In this document: positions 1 to 7,460 of the stretch, piece by piece | How the letters are laid out: the number at the start of each line of letters is the position of its first letter | Numbering within the stretch: position 1 is the first letter of the stretch | Assembly (NCBI GenBank): GCA_964551925.1 | Contig: CAZKFA010000028.1 | Span: 1 to 25,293, forward strand | From: CAZKFA01 sp964551925 | GTDB taxonomy: Bacteria > Cyanobacteriota > Vampirovibrionia > LMEP-6097 | DNA: 25,293 nucleotides | Direction of reading: 5' to 3' | Position numbers and translations under genes: made by a program | Notes under the pieces: generated by a model | Seen by the model: only the letters and a program-made list of their open reading frames with translations | Told to the model about the DNA's origin: nothing | The model's database searches: none

Positions 1-885
1 TAAACCTTCGGCAATAATTGCGCTAGCCACTCTATGCGTATCAGCAAGACTATTACCGGGTTTGACTGAAGTGATAGCTTGTTTGTTGGCTGCTAACACT
101 ATGTCATAAATATCTTGCTGTTCTTTGGACATATGATCAGAAGCGTGATGCACGCGAGTGATGTCACTAGCATAATATTCCCATTCACAACCAGCATCGA
201 TCAAGATCAAATCATCACTATCAATGCGTTTGCTATTTTCAGTGTAATGCAGTATGCAAGAATTAACCCCAGCAGCTACTATCGGCGGATAAGACCAACC
301 ACTAGCTCCTTGTGATCTGAAGACCGCTAATAGAGCGGCTTCTACTTCATATTCATAAATTCCTGGAGTGATGATATCATGAGCCACTTGATGTGCCTGT
401 ATGGCAATGGCAGCAGACTTACGCATAAGATCCAATTCAGCAGCGGATTTGATACTACGCAATGAATGCACGAAACTATTTATATCTTTAGTCTTACTGC
501 TTGCTTTATTAGAATCAGGTTCAAGGTTTTCGTCATAGTCATCAGCTTCATAAGCTATGTCAGCCTGATAGTCTCTGATAGCCCCTTCAAGCCCAGCTCT
601 ATATCCTTCCCAGATTTCATATTCTGGATCTTGCGGCTCTACGTATAACGCGAAAGGATTTTCAGCATTGGGATCTAACACGGCAATAGCATTGGGTTCT
701 TTGAATCCAGTCAGGTAATAGAAATTACTGTCAGCGCGAAAAGTATAATGGACATCATTGCTGAAAATTTTACGTTCACCACTACGGAAAACAGCTTTAT
801 AGGCTTTGTTGTCGTTAGCACTTAGCTCTGCTAAATAACTCAGAACTTTATTACGGCGTAGCGCGAATTCTTCGTGGGATATCAT
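1..885 (-). CDS. pepP: Xaa-Pro aminopeptidase (aminopeptidase P), 3' end outside window
   Basis: This M24-family metallopeptidase removes an N-terminal residue that precedes proline; it is expected to be cytosolic. The first 295 codons are visible and the C-terminus lies beyond the left edge. The N-terminal AMP_N-type domain covers about residues 1-130 (FRSGERKIFSNDVHYTFRA, then YYLTGF). The pita-bread catalytic domain begins near residue 160 and includes HYTEN and LIDAGCEWEYYASDITR, whose two Asp residues (DAG and SDITR) are the expected metal ligands. The remaining ligands (His, Glu, Glu) would lie in the missing part. The ATG at 883-885 overlaps the stop of the upstream PLP enzyme as ATGA, which fixes the start and implies translational coupling. 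The acidic stretch around residues 110-145 is a little unusual. The family call is secure; substrate specificity is inferred. Confidence 0.9.
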   Translation of the reverse strand, partial: MISHEEFALRRNKVLSYLAELSANDNKAYKAVFRSGERKIFSNDVHYTFRADSNFYYLTGFKEPNAIAVLDPNAENPFALYVEPQDPEYEIWEGYRAGLEGAIRDYQADIAYEADDYDENLEPDSNKASSKTKDINSFVHSLRSIKSAAELDLMRKSAAIAIQAHQVAHDIITPGIYEYEVEAALLAVFRSQGASGWSYPPIVAAGVNSCILHYTENSKRIDSDDLILIDAGCEWEYYASDITRVHHASDHMSKEQQDIYDIVLAANKQAITSVKPGNSLADTHRVASAIIAEGL

Positions 886-2132
886 ATTTGTTTAAACGCC
901 TGCTCCAAATCCTTAATCAGATCTTCTACATTTTCTATGCCGATAGACAAACGTACTAGATTATCATTGATCCCCAACTCCAGTCTACGAGCGCGTGGTA
1001 CAGCAGCATGGGTCATGCTTGCTGGATGTCCGATCAAACTTTCGACACCACCAAGAGACTCTGCTAACTGGAAAATATTAGTAGCACTAACTAACTTCTT
1101 GACATCGTCATAACTACCATCGAATTCAAAAGACAACATACCGTTATAAAGATCCATTTGTTTTTTGTAGAGTTCATGTTGTGGATGTGATTTCAAAACC
1201 GGACAGTGAATGGCTTTAACCTTAGGGTGCTTTTCTAGCCACTCGGCTACAGTAACACAATTATTATGATGCTGACGCATGCGTATGGCTAGAGTCTTGA
1301 TACCCTTCATCAATATCCAACAATCAAAAGGACCAGCCATAGAGCCAGTAGCGTTTTGGTGATAAGCCAATCTCTCAGCAAGTTTTGGACATTTGACTGC
1401 AACAGCTCCAATCAATACATCAGAGTGTCCACCAAGATATTTAGTTCCACTGTGCACCACAATATCCACCCCAAAATCTAAAGGACGTTGCAAGAATGGA
1501 CTAGCAAAAGTATTGTCAAAGCCAACCAATATTTGACTTTGAGCATCACGACTTTGGTTGATTTGTTTAATTGACGCTATGATAGCAGCGATATCACAGA
1601 GTCGCATTAATGGATTGGTTGGTGATTCTAGCCAAATCAATCTGGTATTAGGTTTGACAGCTGCTTCGATATTGGCGATGATACGAGCATCAACAAAATC
1701 ATAACTAAAACCAATCGGTGTGAGGATTTGATCAAAGAGCCTATGGGCGCCACCATACAAATCTGAAGATGACACTATATGATCGCCGGGCTTAAATAAT
1801 TGCATCACTGCATGAATAGCCGCGATACCTGATGGATAAATAAAAGCATTAGTGCCATTCTCAAGAGAGGCTAGCACTTCAGCAACAGCAGTACGTGTGG
1901 GATTGCCGCTACGAGAGTAGACGTAACCTTTATTGTCATCGATCCCAGCTTGAGTATAGGTAGAGGTTTGATAAATAGGGAATATTGTTGCTCCTGTCGC
2001 AGGGTCAGGCGCTTGTCCAACAAGTATTGAGCGCGTTTCAAAGCCCCAGTCTTTTTCTAGGTTTTTTTGTGCTTTGTTAAGCTCTATTCTGGATTTGTGG
2101 TCAGAGCGTTTCATATTTCGGAATTGTAGCAT
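882..2132 (-). CDS. Cys/Met-metabolism PLP enzyme (cystathionine gamma-synthase / gamma-lyase type)
   Basis: This is a fold-type I PLP enzyme of the trans-sulfuration family, acting on cystathionine, O-acylhomoserine or related sulfur amino acids in the cytosol. At 416 aa it is slightly longer than the usual 380-400 because of a 30-residue N-terminal extension. Visible motifs are YSRSGNPT (72-79), the YPSG loop near 99-102, SSDLYGG (122-128), DNTFASP (206-212) and the Schiff-base lysine K231 in HSGTKYLGGHSD. SLGGVESLIGHPASMTHA near the C-terminus is typical of the gamma-synthase/gamma-lyase clade, but those activities cannot be separated by eye. Met1 (2132) or Met7 (2114) could be the start; neither has a Shine-Dalgarno sequence. 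A TATTAT box on the minus strand at 2145-2150 would give a very short leader. Its TGA overlaps the pepP ATG. Confidence 0.88.
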   Translation of the reverse strand: MLQFRNMKRSDHKSRIELNKAQKNLEKDWGFETRSILVGQAPDPATGATIFPIYQTSTYTQAGIDDNKGYVYSRSGNPTRTAVAEVLASLENGTNAFIYPSGIAAIHAVMQLFKPGDHIVSSSDLYGGAHRLFDQILTPIGFSYDFVDARIIANIEAAVKPNTRLIWLESPTNPLMRLCDIAAIIASIKQINQSRDAQSQILVGFDNTFASPFLQRPLDFGVDIVVHSGTKYLGGHSDVLIGAVAVKCPKLAERLAYHQNATGSMAGPFDCWILMKGIKTLAIRMRQHHNNCVTVAEWLEKHPKVKAIHCPVLKSHPQHELYKKQMDLYNGMLSFEFDGSYDDVKKLVSATNIFQLAESLGGVESLIGHPASMTHAAVPRARRLELGINDNLVRLSIGIENVEDLIKDLEQAFKQI

Positions 2133-2213
2133 TGAAATTTTAAGATAATAGCGAATGTGATTTAATTTGCTTTAAAATGGGTAGAATAGATCTATAAGTG
2201 AAGCTGGGCTTTT

Positions 2214-2522
2214 ATGTTGCTAGAATTGGTTCTTGAAGTGGTTAGATTTATTCTTTTCGTTATTAGCGCGGCTTTAGGATTTTTGGTAGCGATATTGATT
2301 TTGCCTTTTCCGGGTAAGACTTTTTTTAATAAGATGTATAAGCTGCCTAATCGCGCGAAGGTTTTTGTTGATGATAGTATTGCTTTAATTAGTTCTTTTT
2401 TGCGTGTTTGTTTTAGTGTTCTGTCTTGGCTTGCTCGTGCCTTGGCGATTATCTCTCGATCAATGAAACAAAAAAAGACTAAGCCACAAGGCACAGCAGA
2501 AGAGGATACAATATCAGTATGA
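2214..2522 (+). CDS. Small predicted membrane protein
   Basis: A 102-aa protein that I do not recognise. Residues 1-35 form a long hydrophobic segment (one or two membrane helices) ending in the motif LPFPGKTFF. A second hydrophobic amphipathic stretch runs from about 55 to 82, and the tail is Lys-rich and polar. It is probably an inner-membrane protein with a short cytoplasmic tail. Its stop overlaps the ATG of the next gene as ATGA (2519-2522), which supports the reading frame and an operon with the next two small membrane-associated genes. The antisense frame 2192-2494 was rejected as its shadow. Function unknown. Confidence 0.6.
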   Translation: MLLELVLEVVRFILFVISAALGFLVAILILPFPGKTFFNKMYKLPNRAKVFVDDSIALISSFLRVCFSVLSWLARALAIISRSMKQKKTKPQGTAEEDTISV

Positions 2523-2800
2523 TGGAATTAAGTAACGTAGATTTGGTTTTTGTTATTAGTTTGGGCTTGCTCGTAATTTCCATGATAGTTTTTTTAATTT
2601 TCTTTATTCCTGTCTTGCAGCAACTTCTACGTGTTTTGAAAGCAACTGAAATTCTTCTCGACAATATTAATGAATATACTGAGGAGATCAAATCTAAAAT
2701 TAACGCAGCTGGTAGCGGTGTTGCAAAGGTCTTGAATCATGTCACGTCCTTTATGGCAAATGTTAAGGATACGGTTTCTGACTTATTATTTTCTAAGTAA
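2519..2800 (+). CDS. DUF948-like single-pass membrane protein
   Basis: A 93-aa protein with one strong N-terminal membrane helix (about residues 8-32), followed by a helical, coiled-coil-like region (33-85). This is the architecture of DUF948 proteins, which often sit next to YtxH-domain genes. The start overlaps the stop of the upstream gene by 4 nt, and the next gene is a YtxH-like protein, so a shared envelope or stress role is plausible. The DUF948 assignment rests on architecture and context rather than a clear sequence motif. Confidence 0.65.
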   Translation: MMELSNVDLVFVISLGLLVISMIVFLIFFIPVLQQLLRVLKATEILLDNINEYTEEIKSKINAAGSGVAKVLNHVTSFMANVKDTVSDLLFSK

Positions 2801-2848
2801 TTTCTTATTAAGTATCCTTACGCTTGATGATATTTTTACCTCTCTGCG

Positions 2849-2857
2849 TGGTATAAT
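2849..2857 (+). promoter_or_regulatory. Extended -10 promoter of the ytxH-like gene
   Basis: TGGTATAAT is a perfect extended -10 element (TG at 2849-2850, TATAAT at 2852-2857). The ATG of the next gene starts at 2864, only six bases after the hexamer, so the predicted transcript would start at or next to the ATG and be leaderless. No good -35 box is present at 17 bp, as is common for extended -10 promoters. Confidence 0.5.
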
Positions 2858-2863
2858 ATAGTT

Positions 2864-3190
2864 ATGTCAACAGAAAACAAAGATAATGGTTTATTGAAAC
2901 TTCTAGCAGGATTAGCTATTGGAGCTTGCGCTGGCTATGCAATCGGCTTGTTAAATGCCGAGAAACCAGGAGTTGAGCTTAGAAGAGATTTAGAGAATAA
3001 TTCAAGAGATTTTTTCTCGAGTTTGCGTGATAGAGTTGAGGATCTTAGAGATCAAGCTTCTACTACGATTCATGATTTTCGGGAGATGGCTGATGAGAAA
3101 CTAAAGGCATCGGCGCGTGATATTCAGGAGCAAGTGAATTCGTTGGGTAAGCAACTTGATGATTTAACTAAGAAGCATATTAATCGTTAA
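2864..3190 (+). CDS. YtxH-domain (general stress type) protein
   Basis: A 108-aa protein with a glycine-rich hydrophobic N-terminal segment (LLKLLAGLAIGACAGYAIGLL, about 9-30) followed by a long charged helical region (40-105) likely to form a coiled coil. The motif in which the glycine-rich helix is followed by ...KPGxELRRDL is characteristic of YtxH/Gvp-like proteins, which are small membrane-tethered helical proteins of unclear biochemical role. No Shine-Dalgarno is present, and an extended -10 box sits six bases before the ATG. It is followed after 3 nt by the GTG of the LptC-like gene, so these are probably cotranscribed. Confidence 0.75.
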   Translation: MSTENKDNGLLKLLAGLAIGACAGYAIGLLNAEKPGVELRRDLENNSRDFFSSLRDRVEDLRDQASTTIHDFREMADEKLKASARDIQEQVNSLGKQLDDLTKKHINR

Positions 3191-3193
3191 TCA

Positions 3194-4174
3194 GTGTCAT
3201 CAACCGTTTATTCTGTCAGTCCAATAAGAGAATTTTTTTCTCGTCATAAGCTGGTGTTATTTATGTTAGCCCCAGTGGTTTTGGGCTTGGCTTTCTTCAT
3301 TTTCAGTCTGATTTATGGATTGATTGCTGTTAATAAAACCCAGTTGCCAAGTGAGTTTGATAAGATCCCGTTAGAGATTGCTAATTATGAGATTAAGCAG
3401 ATTGATCCTATTACCAATGAGATCAAATGGATTTTACGTGCCAATAAATCAGAAGCAAGTTCGGCTGAAGATGAAGCTAAGATTATTGATCCACATCTTG
3501 TATATTATAAGAACTCTCAACCAAGTTTCTATATTAAATCTAAATTTGCTCATCTCGAAAGCCAGAAGCAAGAAGTCCAGATGTTTGATGGAGTCAAGCT
3601 GATTAGTGCAGACAAGAGATTCGTGATTGAATCTGGTGCTTTGTTTTTTCAAGATAGCCGTAAAGAAATTCTCGTCGATAAAAGCTGGACTCTGAGTATT
3701 GATAATGGTTATAAGGTTTTTGGTGATAGTGGTGTGATCGATAGAGATTTTGGTCATATAGTAAGTAAAGGACACGCGCAATTGCGCAAAGATGATCCGA
3801 AAGATCCGATGCTATTAAGTGCTGGTAATATAGTTGTCGATGTTAAGGGTAAGAATCTGACTGTACAAGCCAATACTGATGCTAGTTTGAACTTGCTTGA
3901 AGATCATCTACTTAAAGCTCAGAATATTACTATTAATGATGATTCTACTGTGGTCGCGCGTGATCAAGTATCGGTGGCGACTAGTAAGCTTTCTTGCTAC
4001 TCCGCTAAGATGCATGTTGTAGTTGACGCAGCGAAGAAACCTCAGCAAGCGATCTTTGAAGGCGCGCCTTATGCCATACAAAAAGGTAAGAAGATTTTTG
4101 CTGATGTAATAATTTATGATTTCAACACCGAAGAACTGGTGCTCGAAGGTCGTGTACATTCGCAGTCTATCTAA
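3194..4174 (+). CDS. lptC: LPS export protein LptC-like (DUF1239)
   Basis: A probable LptC-type bitopic protein, linking the inner-membrane LptBFG transporter to the periplasmic LptA bridge. At 326 aa it is much longer than E. coli LptC (about 190), as is usual outside Proteobacteria. An N-terminal membrane anchor (about 20-46, LVLFMLAPVVLGLAFFIF) is followed by a long periplasmic beta-rich region with repeating OstA/LptA-like strands (IKSKFAHLESQ, QMFDGVKLIS, GDSGVIDRDFGHIVSKGHAQL). The start is GTG at 3194, three bases after the ytxH stop; an alternative ATG at 3264 would cut the anchor, so GTG is preferred. The LptA-like gene lies 0.7 kb downstream. The last 8 bases overlap a convergent gene. 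Confidence 0.75.
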   Translation: MSSTVYSVSPIREFFSRHKLVLFMLAPVVLGLAFFIFSLIYGLIAVNKTQLPSEFDKIPLEIANYEIKQIDPITNEIKWILRANKSEASSAEDEAKIIDPHLVYYKNSQPSFYIKSKFAHLESQKQEVQMFDGVKLISADKRFVIESGALFFQDSRKEILVDKSWTLSIDNGYKVFGDSGVIDRDFGHIVSKGHAQLRKDDPKDPMLLSAGNIVVDVKGKNLTVQANTDASLNLLEDHLLKAQNITINDDSTVVARDQVSVATSKLSCYSAKMHVVVDAAKKPQQAIFEGAPYAIQKGKKIFADVIIYDFNTEELVLEGRVHSQSI

Positions 4175-4691
4175 AGGCTTCTGCTGATACCGCTGTTAAC
4201 AATTGAGTATCAATCTTATGTTTCTGATGAAATGGTAATCTGGCTGCTAACGCTCTCAGCAATTGCCTTCTACGTCTAAGTGTCTCTGGTAAGTACCAAT
4301 CTTGTTGGGACTTTTTTACTCTACTGTTTACTTTTACTTTGCCACTATTGAGATACTCTGTTTGTAAGCGACAGGCATTATCTATAAAGATTTTTTTCAC
4401 TGTGGGTCCATCTAGCAGATCCAGTTCTGTGACTGGTACTTGAGTCATCATTTCCACAACTCGTCTACCTAGTGGGAGGAGAGTTGCTTGCGGCAAGTCT
4501 GTGGCTGGTCCAAACTTTATTAAATCCATTGCAAGCCAATCAACAACTTCTTTACCTGTCATCATTCGTGTGATTGCTGGTGCAGCTTCTATTTTGCTGA
4601 TCATAGCAGCAAGTGAGGCGGCTTCACTTAGCGCCACGGGACTTGCGGCCATTGCTTGTACTGCGATCCTGCGGCTAACCTCTCTAAACAT
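4167..4691 (-). CDS. Hypothetical protein, convergent with lptC
   Basis: A 174-aa protein that I do not recognise. The N-terminal half (1-45) is Ala/Met/Ser rich and mildly hydrophobic, and the C-terminal half is basic (ETLRRRRQLLRALAARL, about 135-151). There is no signal peptide and no obvious domain. It sits antiparallel between lptC and lptA and overlaps lptC by 8 bases at the 3' ends. Codon usage and amino acid balance look like a genuine gene, and the antisense frame over 4501-4737 looks like its shadow. It interrupts what would otherwise be an lptC-lptA cluster. Confidence 0.55.
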   Translation of the reverse strand: MFREVSRRIAVQAMAASPVALSEAASLAAMISKIEAAPAITRMMTGKEVVDWLAMDLIKFGPATDLPQATLLPLGRRVVEMMTQVPVTELDLLDGPTVKKIFIDNACRLQTEYLNSGKVKVNSRVKKSQQDWYLPETLRRRRQLLRALAARLPFHQKHKIDTQLLTAVSAEAFR

Positions 4692-4771
4692 CAGACTATT
4701 ATCTTATCATGGCAATATTCTTGATTCATTGACTTGAATTGAAATAATCTGACTTGATGTAATGATGATTT

Positions 4772-4817
4772 GAGAAGCTCTTTCATTCCGGTTGAGATTC
4801 CATGAAAGTAGCTTCTC
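4772..4817. repeat. Strong intergenic hairpin upstream of lptA
   Basis: Arms GAGAAGCTCTTTCAT (4772-4786) and ATGAAAGTAGCTTCTC (4802-4817) pair over 15 bp with one bulged T, around a 15-nt loop. No T-tract follows on either strand, so it does not look like a standard Rho-independent terminator. It could be a regulatory structure ahead of lptA or a small palindromic repeat. It is the main content of the 170-bp gap 4692-4861. Confidence 0.55.
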
Positions 4818-4826
4818 GAATCAAAA

Positions 4827-4855
4827 TTAGGAATACTTTATTGGAGTACTATATT
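4827..4855 (+). promoter_or_regulatory. Putative promoter of lptA
   Basis: A weak -35-like TTAGGA (4827-4832), 17 bp of spacer, and TATATT (4850-4855). The hexamer is followed by six bases and then the lptA ATG at 4862. This is the same short geometry as upstream of the ytxH-like gene and the ATPase gene, so a leaderless transcript is possible. Confidence 0.4.
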
Positions 4856-4861
4856 TAGCTG

Positions 4862-5878
4862 ATGTTAGAATGCTTAGCAGTGAGAGTACTTTTAACTATT
4901 ATATTTTTAAGTTGTTTGCCGGTACTAGCCGCCGAGAAATCTAAGGTTAATTTCCTTGAGGAGATAACGATTATTTCTGCTGATAAGCTTGAGAGTACTA
5001 AACAGATTTCGATTCTTACCGGCAATATTGATATCGAGTTTCAAGATTATCGCATTAAGTCTCCTCACGCGCGTATCCTTGCGAATGCTAATGGTGAGTT
5101 TGATTTAGCAAGTTTTATTAATGGAGCAGTTCTAGAGTCTGATGGTTTGAAAATTATCGCTGAGAAGATAGAAATCAATCTAACAGACAATTCTATCAAT
5201 TGCTATAACAATGGTTCTAATCTTGTAGAAACACAAATTCTTCAGAAGGGTGAGAAGAACGCTAGTTTGTTTTCGCAGTACCAGCAATACGATTTGATTA
5301 CAGGTGCTGGTCATGGAGAGAAGGACGTACATTATGTTGGCAAAGATTTAGACATTACTTCTACTGTCGTTGATATGACTTCTGACGAGAACAAGAAACT
5401 TAATTATATAAATTTTCAAGAAAAGGCTATTGCTATTGGTGAGAAAGAGCGTGTCGAAGGCGAGGAGTTGATTTTCTTTCCGGCGATAGACCTGCTCAAA
5501 GCCAATCGGCAAGTGAAGTTCCAGTATATTAAAGACTCTGAGAGTACCTATGTTTTCGCCGATTATATGGTTTATGAGAAGGCGCAGAAATTACTTTCAG
5601 CATTTTCTCGTAGTATTAATGATGTCAATAGTTTAGTTAGAGTTTATAGTGATGATAGTTTCGGGCGTTCTCGACAAATATTATTATCCCTTGATGACAC
5701 TGATAGTGTTGATAAAGCGATTCTCACTGGTTTAGCTTATTCACAAAATAAGGATAAGTCTTTAGTTGGGCATGAAATCATTTTTGATCTTAAAAACAAA
5801 ACAATGGAATCCAGTGTTGATAGACCTAAAACACTAGTCCTAGTAAAAAATAAGCCCGAGGGTAAAAAAAGGAGCTGA
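4862..5878 (+). CDS. lptA: LptA/OstA-like periplasmic LPS transport protein
   Basis: A 338-aa exported protein. The signal peptide is clear: a hydrophobic core at about 8-22 and a cut expected after LAA (about 22-24, PVLAAEKSK). The mature part is beta-rich with OstA repeats such as ISADKLESTKQISILTGNI and FQDYRIKSPHARI (SAD..E......L.GNV-type signature), followed by a second OstA-like half (about 130-300). It is about twice the length of E. coli LptA, so it may form a longer bridge between LptC and LptD. No usable Shine-Dalgarno lies at normal distance. A hairpin begins within its stop codon. Confidence 0.75.
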   Translation: MLECLAVRVLLTIIFLSCLPVLAAEKSKVNFLEEITIISADKLESTKQISILTGNIDIEFQDYRIKSPHARILANANGEFDLASFINGAVLESDGLKIIAEKIEINLTDNSINCYNNGSNLVETQILQKGEKNASLFSQYQQYDLITGAGHGEKDVHYVGKDLDITSTVVDMTSDENKKLNYINFQEKAIAIGEKERVEGEELIFFPAIDLLKANRQVKFQYIKDSESTYVFADYMVYEKAQKLLSAFSRSINDVNSLVRVYSDDSFGRSRQILLSLDDTDSVDKAILTGLAYSQNKDKSLVGHEIIFDLKNKTMESSVDRPKTLVLVKNKPEGKKRS

Positions 5879-5900
5879 ATACTTCAACTTTGAAGTATTC
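5877..5900 (+). terminator. Hairpin at the end of lptA, possible terminator
   Basis: A perfect 10-bp AT-rich stem, GAATACTTCA with TGAAGTATTC around a 4-nt loop, extendable by three pairs across one bulge. It starts inside the lptA TGA. The following bases (AAGCTTTAGCT) are only weakly U-rich, so termination efficiency is uncertain. It could also serve the convergent small gene. Confidence 0.45.
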
Positions 5901-5919
5901 AAGCTTTAGCTAGCCTGCA

Positions 5920-6150
5920 TTACGCAGCTAATTGCTTAGCGTGCAATGCAACGACGTCTCTCGAACGTCCTGATTGTGGTTCTAAACCAAGTAGGTTTAT
6001 TACCGCATCTTTTAGAACGTCACCTAAGGTTGTCGTTCTAGCTAAATGACCCGCAGGATTATTACCCTGGGCTCTAGTTCTAGCTTCATTGATAGGACCG
6101 TTGTTGTGATTTCTCACAGCTTCAGTTCTCATCATTAGTAATACTAGCAT
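5920..6150 (-). CDS. Small hypothetical protein
   Basis: A 76-aa polar, Arg/Asn-rich protein with no membrane segment or recognised domain. The middle (TTTLGDVLKDAVINLLGLEP, 40-59) could form an amphipathic helix. Start choice is unclear: Met1 (6150), Met6 or Met7; the MMRTEAV start may be more natural. It is convergent with lptA and divergent from trpB. It reads like real coding sequence with mixed codons and no low complexity, but no homologue is recognised. Confidence 0.4.
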   Translation of the reverse strand: MLVLLMMRTEAVRNHNNGPINEARTRAQGNNPAGHLARTTTLGDVLKDAVINLLGLEPQSGRSRDVVALHAKQLAA

Positions 6151-6254
6151 TTTTGGGTGCTTTGCTGCAAGCTCTATCTTAATATTTTTTTAATATTTGG
6201 CGGGCTGAGTAATTACGGTGCTTGTAAGTTAACAGTGCTGTTCTGAAATCTTGT

Positions 6255-7442
6255 ATGCTTTTTGTAGCAATGACGATGAAATCAGAGAAATATTTTGGTG
6301 AATTTGGTGGACAGTTTGTACCTGAGACTTTGATGCCAGCGCTGGAAGAATTTGAACAGGCCTTTTTCAGATTAGTGAAAGATAAGCAATTCCAAAATCA
6401 ATTACAGGATTTATTGCAAAATTATGTTGGCCGGCCTTCGCCACTTTATTTTGCTAAAAATTTAACTGATTATTATGCAACAGCTAAAATTTATCTTAAG
6501 CGTGAGGATCTGAATCATACTGGTGCTCACAAAATTAATAATGCCATTGCGCAAGCCTTGATTGCTAAAGCACTTGGCAAAAATGAAATTGTTGCAGAAA
6601 CTGGTGCTGGACAGCATGGTGTTGCTACAGCGACTGCTTGTAGTTTATTAAAACTCAAGTGTAAGGTTTTTATGGGTGAAGTAGATATTAAGCGTCAAGC
6701 GGCGAATGTCTACCGCATGGAATTACTTGGGGCTCAAGTGATCCCAGTAACGAGTGGTACGAGAACTTTGAAAGATGCTACCTCAGAAGCAATCCGCTAT
6801 TGGGTTAGCAACGTAACTACTACTCATTATATTATCGGTAGTTCTGTAGGACCGCATCCTTATCCAATGATTGTGCGTGAGTTTCAGAAAATTATTGGTG
6901 AAGAAACTATTGAGCAAATTAAAACTTATGAAAACCGCCTGCCTGATTATGTTCTGGCTTGTGTTGGTGGTGGGTCTAACGCTATTGGTATGTTTTATCC
7001 TTTTATTGAACATAAGCAGGTTCAGATGATTGGTATTGAAGCAGCTGGCAAAGGCGTGAACACTGATCAGCACGCAGCTTCTCTGACTAAGGGTAGACCT
7101 GGTGTTTTACATGGCTCTAAAAGTTATCTATTGCAGGATGAATACGGTCAAGTGCAAGAAGCTCATAGTATCTCTGCGGGCTTGGATTATCCTGGGGTGG
7201 GACCTGAGCATAGTTATCTCAAAGATATACAGAGAGTACGTTATGAGTCTATCGATGATGATCAAGCACTTGCAGCATTTAAGTTGTTGTGTTTACAAGA
7301 AGGGATTATACCAGCACTTGAGAGTTCTCACGCGCTTGCCTATCTTGAAATCCTCATGCCAAGCCTGACTAAAGATCAAATCGTTATTGTGAACGTTTCT
7401 GGGCGTGGTGATAAAGATTTAGACCAGGTCCGTACTATTTAA
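6255..7442 (+). CDS. trpB: Tryptophan synthase beta subunit
   Basis: Catalyses the PLP-dependent condensation of indole with serine to give tryptophan in the cytosol. The 395-aa length is normal. It opens with the hallmark YFGEFGGQFVPE (13-24). The PLP lysine is K93 in LNHTGAHKIN. Other landmarks are ETGAGQHGVATAT, the phosphate-binding GGGSNAIGMF and the C-terminal VSGRGDKD. This is the canonical TrpB1 type, expected to pair with TrpA, but no trpA or other trp gene is adjacent. Starts at Met1 (6255), Met6 (6270) or Met8 (6276) are all possible. A -10-like TATGCT overlaps Met1, favouring Met6 or Met8. No Shine-Dalgarno is visible. It is convergent with flgE, 18 bases away. Confidence 0.95.
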   Translation: MLFVAMTMKSEKYFGEFGGQFVPETLMPALEEFEQAFFRLVKDKQFQNQLQDLLQNYVGRPSPLYFAKNLTDYYATAKIYLKREDLNHTGAHKINNAIAQALIAKALGKNEIVAETGAGQHGVATATACSLLKLKCKVFMGEVDIKRQAANVYRMELLGAQVIPVTSGTRTLKDATSEAIRYWVSNVTTTHYIIGSSVGPHPYPMIVREFQKIIGEETIEQIKTYENRLPDYVLACVGGGSNAIGMFYPFIEHKQVQMIGIEAAGKGVNTDQHAASLTKGRPGVLHGSKSYLLQDEYGQVQEAHSISAGLDYPGVGPEHSYLKDIQRVRYESIDDDQALAAFKLLCLQEGIIPALESSHALAYLEILMPSLTKDQIVIVNVSGRGDKDLDQVRTI

Positions 7443-7460
7443 ACTTTTGAAACAATTCTA

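Noticed and set aside
2192..2494. Minus-strand 100-codon open frame
   Set aside because: Antisense to the hydrophobic gene at 2214-2522, which has ATGA coupling to the next gene; the minus frame is Lys/Ile/Thr-rich without domain character.
4501..4737. Plus-strand open frame of 78 codons with hydrophobic Ala/Ile content
   Set aside because: Shadow of the Ala-rich minus-strand gene 4167-4691. I kept the longer minus-strand frame, though neither is certain.
5877..5900. Confident Rho-independent terminator after lptA
   Set aside because: The stem is perfect but AT-rich and the T-tract is weak, so it is listed only as a possible terminator.
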